From Cryptomeria japonica (taxonomy: Eukaryota > Streptophyta > Pinopsida > Cupressales > Cupressaceae), in assembly GCF_030272615.1 (NCBI RefSeq), contig NC_081408.1:66560546-66624545 (forward strand): 64,000 nt of DNA, written 5' to 3'. Each line of letters starts with the position of its first letter. Position 1 is the first letter of the stretch. A model generated the notes under the pieces. That model was given only the letters and a program-made list of their open reading frames with translations, was not told the origin of the DNA and searched no databases. Shown in pieces: positions 10,980-23,349 of the stretch. A program made the position numbers and the translations under genes.

Positions 10980-11180
10980 TTGGTGACTTGGATGGGATAA
11001 CCTCAACTATATATTTAGCAAACATTTTAACTAGAGATTTAGAATAGTTCATTTATTCCCTAGCAAAGTCACCATTTTTTGTTGGTGACTCACATGGGAT
11101 AATCTTGGGTATATATTTTGCAGATTATTTTAACCAGAGATTCTTACAATTTAACAGTCCCCACCTAGGTCACCATTTTC
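10980..11180 (-). repeat. Two tandem ~102-bp units carrying primer-site-like motifs
   Basis: Units start with ttggtgact at 10980 and 11082, and the LTR itself begins one unit length later with ttggttccc at 11183. Each unit reads ttggtgact..gggataa, then tatatattt.gca, then ttttaac.agagatt, then ends ..gtcaccatttt. The ends of both units, read on the minus strand, contain TGGTGAC followed by a purine-rich stretch. Confidence 0.75.
11156..11175 (-). promoter_or_regulatory. Probable primer-binding site of element H
   Basis: The minus strand reads TGGTGACCTAGGTGGGGACT five bases inside the LTR edge. It resembles the tRNA-Arg type site (TGGCGACTCTGCTGGGGA) known from Ogre/Tat-lineage gypsy elements. 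A variant lies one repeat unit away at 11057-11074. The tRNA assignment is from memory of that lineage and moderately sure. Confidence 0.5.
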
Positions 11181-14100
11181 TGTTGGTTCCCAAAAATGAA
11201 AAATGATGGGTTTACACTTCTATAGGATAGAGATCATGCTGATTCCTCCAAATATCTATGAAGAGCCACCTCTAACTCATCAATACCCATCAATCTTGAA
11301 CCAATAGTAATAAGGACATAAAGTCCTTCTGCACTTTAGGCTCAACAAAACCAGGGAGGGTGATCCCTTCAGTGAATGTTCCTGCTCTCTGCACAATACT
11401 CAAGAATTTACTAAAAACAAATTAGATTATCTCATGAAAAGACTCAACAAAAAGGGAGAATTCTCAAGTATGGCTAGTCCTTTAGTGATCCTCAACCTTA
11501 AACTGGAGTATGATATGGGGAGAGACAACTTTCAGAAAATACATAAAACGTAAAAGATATTATGATGTTTATAAAAATTATTCTGAGAATCATGAAGAAG
11601 ATAAATCAAAAACTAAAAACCTAATGACATTTGCTAGCAAATACTAGTGCCTTATTCATTTGGGTTACAAAGTCCTTGAAAATTGTTACTAAAATTCATC
11701 TAATAGCTAAGCTAGCCTTCAACAATACTGCCTTACAATATTGTTCTGCTTACAATCTTGTACCTGAGCTGCTTATCAAATCATGTTACAAGTCTTATCT
11801 CTCTATAATCTCATTCAAGTATTTTAATTAACCCCTTGGACTAAAGCCTTGAATGGAAAAGTACATACATCATAACAATACAACAAACAAACAAAACCCT
11901 TGATCCCATTTTCTTAAAAGAAATTAAAATCACACAGAGGAGAGTAAAGACTAGGAAATATATCTGCATTAATAGTACAAGATACCTTCTACCAAATAAT
12001 CATTACAAAAATCAAGTACAAAAATAACCCATTTGAAAAGAAAACTTGTAGTTGTTTTATTATATCTTGCTCTACAAACTAACATTACAGTCTCTACTAT
12101 TTCCTATGACTCTCTAGAACTATCTAGAACCTAACCCTGCAGAATAGACCTATTTTTATAGAGATCCTTCTTAGAAAATTTGGAACCCTAACTAATGGCC
12201 TTCATTTTCCTTTTATAGAAAACAAGGGAATGACAAGCTTCAAGTCAAAAGACACTTGTCATCAAAATTGAGCCTTAGAGGTTGTACACAATTATTGTTA
12301 GAAAATACTCTATATCTACATGTTGGCACCCATGATGAGGTGGAACCAAAATTTCCAACTAATTATTGGTAGAAACAAAAATATTTGAGTCGTGTCGATA
12401 TCATCCAGCCACTCTCGGATGGACCCTGAGATGATTAGTTTGTTCCATAGAATTTCTCTCCTAGAAAAGTAAAATAGATCCCGACATGAAACAAGACTTT
12501 CCCCCCAAACTAGAGGGAAATCTCCAGCCTTTATGCCCTAGATCAGAGAAAATGGAAAGAGGAACTTGGGGGTAGAGAGGATTTTTGAGAAGGTGTTGCA
12601 TCTTCTATGTTGTTACAGAGGTGACTAGCTGCTAATCCTCACTCAAACAAATCCTTCTTTCAGGTCCCTATGAGCTCCCTCTTGGAGCACTCTGGCAACA
12701 AAACATAGAGTAAGAGCAAGGAATATGCTCAGGGTGACCTTTCCTGATAAGGAAAAGCTTTCACAGCCCCTCTGGAAATCCCCTGATCTTTCACAACCCC
12801 TCTGACAATGAGCAACCTCATACCAAAGAAAAAACATCCATCTAATGTCACAAAATAGGCAATGACTCCATTCATAGTTATGTTCGAAGACCATCCTCTT
12901 TTTTATGAAAACCTATCCTCTGAAAAATGAGAAAACTTGTATTTGCTTATACCCATTTTGACATCTTCCTAGTGAATTTATAACCAAAAATTCCCTTCAA
13001 TGTGGCGGTGCTAATCCATGTGAAGAATCATCATCTTGATATCTTCTTCTCACCTTGTCAGCTATGGATTCCAACAATCATGCCTATAACTCAAATCATC
13101 ACCATTTCCTAGGTCATCACTCTATTGCCACCATCATGCATTCACCTTCTGTGAATAATTTTATTCTGATCTTATTCCTTATTTAGTGTACAATCTCCTA
13201 CTTCAGGATTTCTGTCAATAATAAAATCTTTGAATATATCAGAGAACTCGTAACCCATCATATCAAAAATTGAAGGCTTTCTTGATTCTCTCATATTCTC
13301 TGAGCTATCATCTTTGACTGTTAAATCAATTCTGAGTCGACAAGTTTGTATCCATGTTCCCCTAATTTCAAATTTGAATCTCTGCCTTAGATTTTACCCA
13401 ACCTGGCAAATCTAACAGTCATTGCTTGTCGACATGACATTTGACCTTCCATCTGTATTCGTGGACCCACAAAATCCTGACTAGATAGTGCCATATCATC
13501 TCTCAACTAGACTTTGTCAACACCCCCACCATAGGTCTCCCTGGCCAACCCAGGACACATGGCATCATCTCGCGATGCCATGGTTTGTAACCTCTTTTCA
13601 AATTTCATCATGGGATCATGAGGGTCATCTGATCTATTCAATCTTTACTGCTTTGCATACTACCCGTTAACTTTTTCAAAATTTAAAGTCGAGTACCTTT
13701 TTCCTTAGGATAAAACATCTCCGTTTATTTTGAGCACGTGCAATTTAATGGGGCCATTAGAAGACCAACCTTTACCTCTTGAGAACTAGTAACTCTATGC
13801 TTCGATCGATTACACTGCTAAGCCTATCGGTTTCCGCCGATAACATGTCGCACAATCTTGTGATGCCACGGTCTTTAAAATCCTCTCATCTTTGATCATG
13901 GGGAAGTGTGAACCGTTTGATCCATCATGTCTTTAATCTCCCATCGAACTACTTGGGACTTTCGAGCTTAGGGAAATTATGGGCATAGATATTAAAAAGG
14001 AAACCGGTCATAAGGAGACTTTACAACTTAGGAAAAATAATTTATCTGAACCGGTTAACCATCACTTAACACCTAGGAAAGAAAAAGCCCCACCCAAGGT

Positions 14101-14300
14101 AAATAACCATTTTCTTCAAGTGGAAAAAGTAATAGCAAAATATATAATTCCTAGGGCTTTCTTCACAAAACTTAAGAAATCTTGATAAACCCTAAACCCT
14201 AGACCTTGGATCTTTTTTAGAGGATACAAATAAAAACCAAAAAATCAATATTCTAAGCTCAAAATTGAAAATTTCATGCAATCAATTTTCATAGCTATCA
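11181..14300 (-). repeat. 5' LTR of element H (about 3.1 kb)
   Basis: Inner edge TGTTGGTTCCC at 11181, next to the primer-site-like motif; outer edge gctatca at 14300, matched by the left LTR remnant. Only the last 364 bases can be compared between LTRs, so the inner boundary rests on the TG and the primer site. No coding potential is recognised inside. Confidence 0.6.
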
Positions 14301-14539
14301 CAATAAAAATTAGATTTGGCCAAAACAACTTGGGCACAAACAATAATGATTTAACCATTTGATATTCGTGGATCAATTAAATCTATACACATTTATTAAC
14401 CATCCCATCACCAATAATTCCTCCACCCAACAACCTTATAGTCCTATCAAACAGTAATGATAAGTTTTATATTCAAATTTTCATCGGTTCTAATTATAAC
14501 AAGCAAAAAAGAGTGATAAAGAATCTATATGATCACTTT

Positions 14540-15400
14540 TTATATCATCGATTGGTAGGAAATTAATTATTTCTAACTGCATTTTTTTCCAGAATGTTTG
14601 CTTCACATTTCCCTTCCCTATAAGTATGAGAGACTTTGAAATATTCTAGTTTCATGATTGTCTTGAATTTAAATTAAATATTTGGTCATCAACCAATTTG
14701 GTGACCTATTATTCCAAATTGCATTGACTACAATCTGGGAATCGCCTTCTAAGTGAACTTTCTTTCCTCCAATTCTGAGACCCATTTGTAATCCTAGAAA
14801 AGCTCTTCTTATTTATGCTATATTATTGGTTGTCATTCCTAAATACGTTTAATTCTAGGCAATAAAGTTTCTTCCCTCATCTCTAGCAATACACCCTACA
14901 CCCCCTTCGCATGGATTACCTCTTTCTTCCCCATTAAAACTGATTTTAATCCAACCTTCTTGTCAATGGGTCCATTTAGTATTCTCTTTGCTAGCTTTTG
15001 AGATCTTGATTCTCCCTTTTTGATAGTTTTTAGGAATAGATAAGCCCTTAAATTTTTTTATCATAACATCATCTGATGCACTAAAAATAATTCCCTTTTC
15101 TATTTTGTCCCTTGTTGCTATATTTACCAATTCCATCACTTGGACGTTCATTTTTTGATATAAGATTTCTGTTGGAATTTCCTGATCTTGAAAGATTCTC
15201 CTATTCCTTTTTTTCCAATTTTCCCAGATTACAACTGATGGAGTAACCTATCATAGACTTTCAAATATGCCTTTCTTTACCATTCCATTCCAAATTTAAA
15301 ACTAGGTAAGTAGATGTTCGTGTTTTGGATAGTAGAAATCCAACTTATCCAAAAAGAATTCCTACATTTCCTTGAGTATGAGCAGTCAAGAAACATATGA
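14540..15400 (-). pseudogene. LINE K ORF2, C-terminal part: end of zinc-binding region and RNase H
   Basis: Starts with HMFLDCSYS, the 'HLFL.C' block after the CxxC of the LINE zinc-binding region, then WENWKKRNRRIFQ (about 15,220), a linker, and an RNase H domain: GWIKI.FNGEERGNP..GGVGCIARDEGRN, LEGDSQIVVNAI, and HTYREGKCEANILEKNA near 14,590. The first catalytic Asp of RNase H (usually FDGA) reads N here; the Asp of the GDS block is present. Plant L1 elements of this layout carry RNase H at the ORF2 C-terminus. It continues ORF2 across the TIR insertion. Confidence 0.78.
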
Positions 15401-16367
15401 GGGTAAAAGCACAAAGCAGTGTTACACTTTTATAAAGGAAATGGCCAATGCTAGTTCAATTTTTTAAATTGAATCAATAGAAAGTGAAATATATGTCTTG
15501 AATTTTTAAATTATGTAAACTAATAAAATGTATATTTTTATTTTATTTTATGTTTGTAAATTTTTAGAAAATTTAAAAAATTATTTGAATATACTTTCTT
15601 ATAAAGTAAAAACAATAATTTAGTTGCTAATAATATACTGAAAAATGAAGTTACATCAGGCATCACACTTTATATAGTAAATTTTACCTTTTTCTCTTTA
15701 ATTTTTTTTGTGCATATTGATAACTTGAAACTTTAGTGCAAAAATATATTTTAATTTTTTATGTATATATATTTTCAATAAATTTGAAAAGTTGTGTGTA
15801 CTGAAATATAACTCTTTCCATTTGGTGTCACCTTTTTTCTTAATTATTTATACAAACTAGAAAAGAATTATATCATCTTGATAAGACTTATTTCTCTAGT
15901 GCAATTATTTTTTTCAAAATCTAGAAATAAATTTTATTATTTTTCCTTTACAAGATAATTAACTTTTATTATAGTGCTAATGACCTGTTTTCAATAAAAA
16001 TAAAATATTAAATATAAAAACTAATTAAAATATAAAAAGATATACATTCTGTAAAATTCACTTATAGATCTATAATAGGGTATTTTTACATACATTTCAA
16101 AAAAAATATTATTTATAAGAGTAGGATTTGTTGAAACTTCAAGTTTTATTAAAAAAAAAAATTACGGGTAATTAGACCCAAAGTGGTATAAAATATACAA
16201 TTAGTAGACAATTTCGATTGGAAAAGTTGTGACCCATATATAAGATAGCTATAATGCATCTATATAGACCATTTTTTTTACTAAAATTAATTTTTAGTCA
16301 GAATTACTTAAATTTACTTGTGTTGATAAGTTGACCTAAAATGTGAGAAGGTTTTGTGATTTTTCCC
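15401..16367. mobile_element. 967-bp AT-rich element with ~17-bp imperfect terminal inverted repeats
   Basis: Left end GGGTAAAAGCACAAAGC; the reverse complement of the right end is GGGAAAAATCACAAAAC. It is flanked by atga on both sides (15,397-15,400 and 16,368-16,371). Removing the element and one atga restores the LINE reading ESTNHMFLDC without a frameshift. It is very AT-rich and has no open frame of note, so it is non-autonomous. The superfamily is unclear: the GGG ends suggest a Harbinger/Tourist-like MITE, but the duplication looks like four bases rather than TWA. Confidence 0.72.
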
Positions 16368-19300
16368 ATGATTTGTAGATTCCTCACTTGTTTTGCAAAG
16401 GACACATCTACTTGCTTCCCGAATTCCCATTTTTTCCAAACAATCCTGAGTGAGCACCTTCCCTTGTATTCCTAGCCAAGCAAAGACCCTATCTTTAGAG
16501 AGGCAACGTTTACTACATAGTAGCTTACATGGCTAGTCATCTTTAACTATGGACATCTCTTTGATTCTGTAACCTAAAATTACATTGTAGGATCTCGATT
16601 TTGAACCACACCATCTAATCCTATCTTGTTTATTAGATGGAATCACCCATCTCTCTTTTAAAAGATATGATAGGATATTCTTTTGTAGTCTTGGAGCTTG
16701 AAGATTATCTAGGGATTTCCATTACTAACTCCTAATTCCATTTTTTTCTATTATTGTCCCATAATCTTTCACTCTTTTCCCCCACTTCAATAGATTTTCT
16801 CTTCTTATGTCCTCCAAATCTAAATATTTTTCTAAAGTTTTATAATTATTTGAGGAATCTATCCAAAAGGAAGCATGTTCACCATTTCCTATCTCCTATG
16901 TTAATTTCAAATTACATAATATGTAGTTTCAAATTACTGAACTCTTAAGGGGGTAACTAATTTTCAAAATGTTGATCAGATTTTCGCTACTTACATACAT
17001 CCTCATTTGGATTTTAACCCATTTCTCATCACCATTCAAATAAAGATTACATGTTATTTTTGCTCCCATCACTAAATTCATTAATATCAACTATCTCAAA
17101 TTAGCTCCACCAACTTTTTTTGGTTTACAAATCTTTTCCCAAGCTAATAAAGGTACTTTTTTTATCATTAATTCCATTCCAAAAAAGTCTTCTCATAATG
17201 TTATTCAATTCTACCTCAACTCCACTTAGAATTTTTAAACAAGACATAGAATAAATAGGGAGCGTAGAGAGAACTAATTTGATCATTAGTAATCTTCCTG
17301 CAAAAGAAAGCCATTTTCCTTTCCAGGAGGCCTTCTTCTTCATATATCTTTAAATTAAATTCTCTAATATTTTTTTTTCATTCCTTGAAAATGTGGGGTG
17401 CCTAAGAATTTTCCTAGGAAATTAACCACTTTCAAGCTTAAAATCCTTGGTAAATCCCTCTAAAGACTCAGTTGAGTATTGAAAAAAAACATCTTTGATT
17501 TGCTCCAATTGATTTGTTGACCAGATGCATTAGAGTATCTATTGAGAACAAATTTGATTCTTCTTTCTTTTTTCCTCTTTGTTGACCAAACAACATAGTA
17601 TCATTTACAAATTACTGATGAGTTATCGGGTTCAAGCCTAAAATTACTTTAATTACATTCCATTCTCCTTCCTCTCTAATCTTATTTATACATCTTCCTA
17701 GAGCGTCAACTATTACTATAAAGAGGAAAGGAGAAATTGGATCTCCTTGCCTTATGCTTCTGGTGGAGGTGAAGACACCATGAGCCCCTCCATTTATTAA
17801 TACTAAGAAGGTTGGGGATGAAATGCAATGATAAATCCATGTTATCCATTCTATTCAAAATCTAAATTTGCATGAAATATCTTTCAGATATTCTCTATCT
17901 ATCGAGTCATAAGCTTTCATAATATCTAATTTGATAATCATACCTACCTTTTTTGTTTTCCTTGATGAGTGAATCACTTCGTGGGCTATTATTATACCTT
18001 CCACAATCGATCTCCTAGGAGAAAATGTACTTTGTTCTTCTGATATTAAAATTTTAAAACTCTTTTGAGCCTATATGTAATAACTTTAGAGATTATTTTA
18101 TATGTAGTATTTCATAGGGCTATCGATCAGAAGTCATTCATTGAATTTACCATCTTCTTCTTTGGGATCAAATCTAGGAAAGTATGATTCATTTCTCTTA
18201 GGAATATCTTCTTTTTCCATGACTCCACCACCTTGTCAATATCCTATTCTTTAATCTCTTGGAAGAGTTGGAAAAAATAGTCGGAAAGACATTTAGACTA
18301 GGTGCCTTATCATGATTCATCTAAAATACTACATTTTTCACCTCCTTAGTTCCTATCCCCTTGAAAAGTTCATAATTATGATGGTTTGAGATAATTTTGG
18401 GAATTTCTTCTAGAAATTACTTCCTTGCTTTTGTATTCAAAGGTGGATCTTTATTTAATATTGCTTCAAATAATCTTGTTGCCTCTTGATTGAGTTCCTC
18501 CAAAGATTGCATTTTGGAACCATCTACTTTGTTAATTTCCACGATTCTACCTTTTTCCTTCTTTTCTAGAGAGGACTTATGAATTTTTTTGTATTTCTAT
18601 CGCCCACTTGAAGCCAAACTTCCATATATTTTTTTCTCCAAAAGAATTCTTCTCTTGTTGATATTTAAAAAAATTCTACCTTTAAAAGTTTTTCTCTCTC
18701 ATATTCCTTTGATCTCATTCCTTCCTTAATGATTTTCTGATTTAGACAAGCTAATTATTTTTCTACTCTCATTTTTGCATGGAAACTATTCTTGAATTAA
18801 CTCTTATTCTATTCTTTTAATTTCATCTTAGCATACTTTAACTTGCTATTGAATTGGAACATGTGTGTATGATCTTTGTAGTTGTCCTCCTTCCACCATT
18901 TGGTAATTAGATTTTCCAAGTCTACATCCTTGAGCCACACATTTTGAATTTTGAATGAAATTGTAGTATAAAGGCTATTTTTAATTGAAGTTAATTGGAT
19001 AGGGAAATGGTTAGAACTAGTGAGAGGAATCTCAAAGACTTCATAAAACTACATTAGGCTATCCTAATTCCCAGCCATCATAAACCTATCTAACCTTTCT
19101 TCTATATTGATAAAATGTTTCCTCCGATTAGTCCATGTATAAATCCTATTTGTTGCCTGAAAGTACTTAAGATTATTTATATCTATGAAGTGTTGGAAGT
19201 TAATTTGAACCATTGTAACTTTCCTAAATCCCCCTAGCTTCTAATAATTGTTGCCCTGCTAAAAATACTCTTTCTCATACAAGGCCTTCAAGCCTATCTA

Positions 19301-19670
19301 ATAGTTGTTACCTTATTTCTCTTTTTTTTGCATTGTTTGAGTTGGCCTATAGACATTTATTACAAATAAAACCTCATTTATTTGTAGTATTTTGCATTTA
19401 AGATATATCCACCATTTATTATCTTCCACTATTGAGCCTTCTACTATACAAGGGTTCCATAAAACATCTAAACCCCTTGAATCACCTTCTGATCCCAAAA
19501 AGTGTCCTTTCCAATGTTTCCAATGATTAAGCCTTATCTTGCTCTCCTCTTTTTGAGCTTGCTTCTTAGAGAAGACATATATCTATTTTTGTTTAGTCAA
19601 TTTTGTGATTGATTAAGAGACATTTGTTAGGGGAATTAATGCCCCTAACATTCGAAGTAATGATCTTCAT
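16368..19670 (-). pseudogene. LINE K ORF2, endonuclease and reverse transcriptase part
   Basis: Begins MKIITSNVRGINSPNK at 19,670, the classic start of a plant LINE APE-type endonuclease. RT motifs follow: KLDIMKAYDSI (about 17,920), RQGDPISPFLFI (about 17,730) and, in place of FADD, FVNDTMLFG at 17,600-17,611, so a catalytic Asp is lost. Downstream are the W.GK.LSFAGR..LIK.VLS..PIY block (17,330-17,220) and CVLCKTSEESTNH of the zinc-binding region, just before the TIR element. Stops and frameshifts occur throughout. Confidence 0.82.
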
Positions 19671-19980
19671 TGTGATTGGGGAAGGTTGAACACCTTGCCA
19701 AAGCTTGCATAAGATTTCCTTTTTCCTTTTGTGGTCTTCTATGATAGAGACATTCACTTTGTATTTGTTTGAGGTTCCTTTTTTACTCTTTTTCTTGAAG
19801 ATCTTAAGGCCTCTATTCTTATATTTAATTTGTTATAGCAACCTTTCTTCAATCCTCATTGAATCTATATAATTCCAATATTTATATTCCTCCCCTTCAT
19901 CTTCATCACTTAGACCCTTCATGGCTATTTTATTCCTTTCTTTCCCTTTCTCTTCTAATCTTTCAATAATATTCTCCTTC
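19671..19980 (-). pseudogene. LINE K ORF1, C-terminal tail
   Basis: Basic, Lys-rich translation (KYNRGLKIFKKKSKKGTS-like, then IIEDHKRKKEILCKLWQG) that runs directly into the ORF2 start. Its upstream part continues on the far side of LARD I, at 31,317. Assigned by position and composition. Confidence 0.55.
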
Positions 19981-21751
19981 TATAATACCCCTACCCTAGT
20001 CGGCCTTGTAAAACCTGTTTGACCTTGGTCAACTTCCTATGTGGCATTCTTGAATGGTGGATTTACCGTTATGTAATGTTGTAGATTAGACTATATGAAT
20101 ATTGTGCATACCTATTATTGTGCTTTTGCATTGATTCTTGTGTAAAGGTAATTGGTCCCTAATTCTTGTTATAAATCTCGAGCTAACACCTTCATTGAAT
20201 ATGTATATATATGTATGCTTTCATGACTCATGGGTGCAGGAGATTGCAGGTACTATACCGCCTAGGTGCGACGTTCATCTCTATTGGGATTCAAAGGGTT
20301 GAGTATACCTCCTTCATCCTTAGGATTTGGATTAGGTGGTCATAACTCTCGTCTTGCCTTAGCCATGATCAGGTGAGCATCGTGTGTGGTCCATAGGGTT
20401 CCTTTGTCATTTGGGTTGCATGTCGTGTGATTGGTGGACTTTCTTGGTTTACGTGCCTTGTGTGTGGTAAATGGAGTATTTTATCCTAAGTATTTAATTC
20501 AATTTAATGTGTTGATTTACGCATTAGTAATTGAGAAATTTAAAATAGATAGGTTACTTTTATATGAATAATCGTTAATCTAAGAGATCGCTTTTTTTAT
20601 AATTGTAGCAAGCTTAAAGTATTTAATTTGAATTAATGTGTTCGTTTATGCATTAGTAGTTGAGAAATCAAAATAAATAGGTTCTTTTAGGTGATTAATC
20701 ATTAATTAAAAGGATCGCTTTATTTATGTTGTAGCAAATTTAATTTAATGGTTAATTTTAAATAATGAATTTAATTAGTTCATGTGTTTTTTTAATTTTA
20801 AAAAAAAGAAATATTTAAAGTTATTTGAAATATAATTAATTTAACCACTCTTGCATTTTGGAAAAGAAAGGGTAATTTTTATTATTTAAAGAAAATCATT
20901 TTTAATTTGTAAAGTTTGATATAGTATAAAAGATTGATTTTGGAAATTAATTTAATTTAAATACTTTACCCTTGTCAATAGTTTGAAATATAAATGTTGG
21001 CTAAATTAATATTGAGAAATTAAAATTAAATAAGAGAGAAGCATATTAATTATAAAATCAAGTTAAATTAATTTAGTAGTTGAAAAGGATTATTAATTCT
21101 TTTTATTTTTAAAAGGGCTCAAAATTCGGAAATTAGAAATTAGGTTAAAATTGGTTCCCATTTAACCTAGGTTGAAAAAAATATTTTGGGGATGGAAAAA
21201 ATTTTGGGAAAAGAAAAATATTATGGAGAAAGAGATTGGAAAATTTGGGGAAAAAGATGGATTTCTACAGCTGCAGATTTGGGGGCTCATCTTCACATTC
21301 TTCCAGGAATGCTTATTGAGGTAGGAATCAGTTCATCAGTTTGATTAAAATATTTATTTAAAAATAAAAGGGGTTTGAATGCTCTTCTTGCAAATATGGT
21401 TTTCAAATTCTCCATTGATTGTCCATGAGTAAGTTTCATAGTAGAATTTGTTAAAGAGTGGCTTATTGTAGGATCTTTGTGTGAGAAATGAACTACCTTA
21501 TGCCCAAATATTTGTTTAAATTAGATGGTTATTCATCAATTTCTTCAATTTTTTTTTTAAACCCTTAACATTCTGGAAAAGAAAAATGTCTGTGACTGTA
21601 ACAAATGGATAATGGGTGTTTTATGTATTGTTCTTGGCTATTATCGTTCATGCCTATTTCAAAAAAAATTAGTTAAATAGAAACTGGAAATACAAACCAT
21701 ATAATAAATATATATAAAAAAAATGGAAATAAAAATATTAAATTGGGGGTT

Positions 21752-22010
21752 TTGAGGGGGGGGAGCCAAAGCTCAACCCGCCCCTCCCCACAACACCCTT
21801 GGTTCGACACCGTGGGGGCCGAAGGGGATTGCGTCCCCCGTGGAGGCCGCAGCAACCCCCAACACCACTATGTGGAGGCTGAAGGGCCTGCGACCCCACA
21901 GTGGCCACAGTAACCCTAGCTCCACTGTAGGTGTAGGCCGAGGGCCTGTGTCCTCCATGGAGGCCGCAGTTCCCTTTAGCTAGGGCATGACCACCCTGGG
22001 GGTTTTCGCC
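21752..22010 (+). repeat. GC-rich minisatellite island in the left LTR of element I
   Basis: About 260 bases of strongly GC-rich sequence in an otherwise AT-rich LTR. Imperfect units are built around 'gtggaggccgcagcaacccc', 'gaagggcctgcg' and 'ctccatggaggccgcag'. The copy in the right LTR lacks about one unit. Short open frames here are composition artefacts. Confidence 0.7.
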
Positions 22011-23349
22011 GCCCTAGGGTTTTGGTTACTTTTTTTTTCATTAGTTATTTTTTTTTATAAATTGAAAATTTAAATATGATTTTTTTTTGTATGTTAAAAA
22101 AATGGGGATATATAATAATAAAAATATATTATAAGTAATATATTTGTATTATTAAAGTGAATTGAGATTTATATTTCTAGCAAGTTATGATTATCAAAAA
22201 AAAAAAAGATAAATATATATATATATATATATTAAAATATATGCTAATATAGATAATATCTAATTAGAATATATTATTAATTATATATTAATCATTGGAT
22301 TCAATATAGCAATGATTCCCATTGAATTAACAATTGTTGAAATGTTGTATTTAATTTTATTTATTTAAGTTGGTAAATATTGGGACTCATATTTAGATGC
22401 TAATGAGTAAATCCAATGGTGAAATTTGTTTTTAAATGTATGCAAGGGAATCTTAAATTAGCTGGGAGATGATTTTCCCATTTCCTTATTCACTTTTAAT
22501 GTAGTTTGTTCTTTATAGTAAAGGGTAATTTTTCGTGTTGTTAGAAAAGGGGCTAGAGTATTGCTGTAAAACCAACTTGCCATTGATGCATATCTAAGGA
22601 TTAAATAACTTGTTTAGATGCTTAAATCAACATGAGAAAAGACTGTATTTACCTGTTAATGGTTGTGCATGGTTAATATTTTTGTAATCGCTATGTCTAT
22701 AATAATAGCATGTCCTTGATAGGTTTGTTAGGTCCCTGTCGTCTGGTTGCTTGTGTCTGGTCATAGTCGGTCAAGTCTCTATTTAGGGTATCGATAGTTA
22801 AGAAACCCTTGTATTACTTTTGATGTATTCAGTAGGATCCGCTTCAAAAGGGATCATTATGTAATTATCGACCGAGGTGGTTGTTTTATAGTGGTTGTGT
22901 TCGCCTATATGGCAAAGATGTAAAAGACATGAAACTTATGTAATCCTAACTATATTAAATGCCCGATGGGTCTTGCAGTTGAGTAGACCTGGAGATGTAG
23001 CCCTTTAGGGGTGAACTCCGAGATCATGTATGTGTTATGCAATGCTTTTGTTCCACCTGTTTTATTCTTAGTGCTAGCATGTATGGTTGCATTTTGTAAG
23101 TGTATAATGGGGTTTTAATGAAGTTATTTCTTGAATGCATAAATATAGTCATCTTGTTAACTGTAGTAATTAGCGTAATAAAAGAATGTAAATATGATTA
23201 TAGAAAGTATTATGTTAATGTTAATGAAAAGTAGTAAGCATGGAAAGAAACTTGCTAGGTTACAAATATTGGATTAACTTGACATAAAGTTTGTAATTTG
23301 AACGTAACGAATGTATAACAAATTTTGGATTACTGTCATAATATCTAAA

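Larger units (their letters stand above)
7381..14300 (-). mobile_element. Element H: Ty3/gypsy-like, gag but no pol, with a ~3.1-kb LTR
   Basis: The 367 bases at 7381-7747 repeat 13,937-14,300 closely and define the right ends of a pair of LTRs. Between them lies a minus-strand gag gene and a leader with a primer-site-like motif beside the right LTR, so transcription runs right to left. There are no RT, RNase H, integrase or protease motifs. The left LTR is cut by element G. H probably inserted in the 3' part of LINE K, whose coding sequence starts shortly after 14,300; its target-site duplication cannot be tested here. Confidence 0.72.

Noticed and set aside
11181-14300. A second gene in the long LTR of H (frames of 60-83 codons)
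   Set aside because: Frames are short, on both strands and unlike any family I know; length fits chance in this composition.
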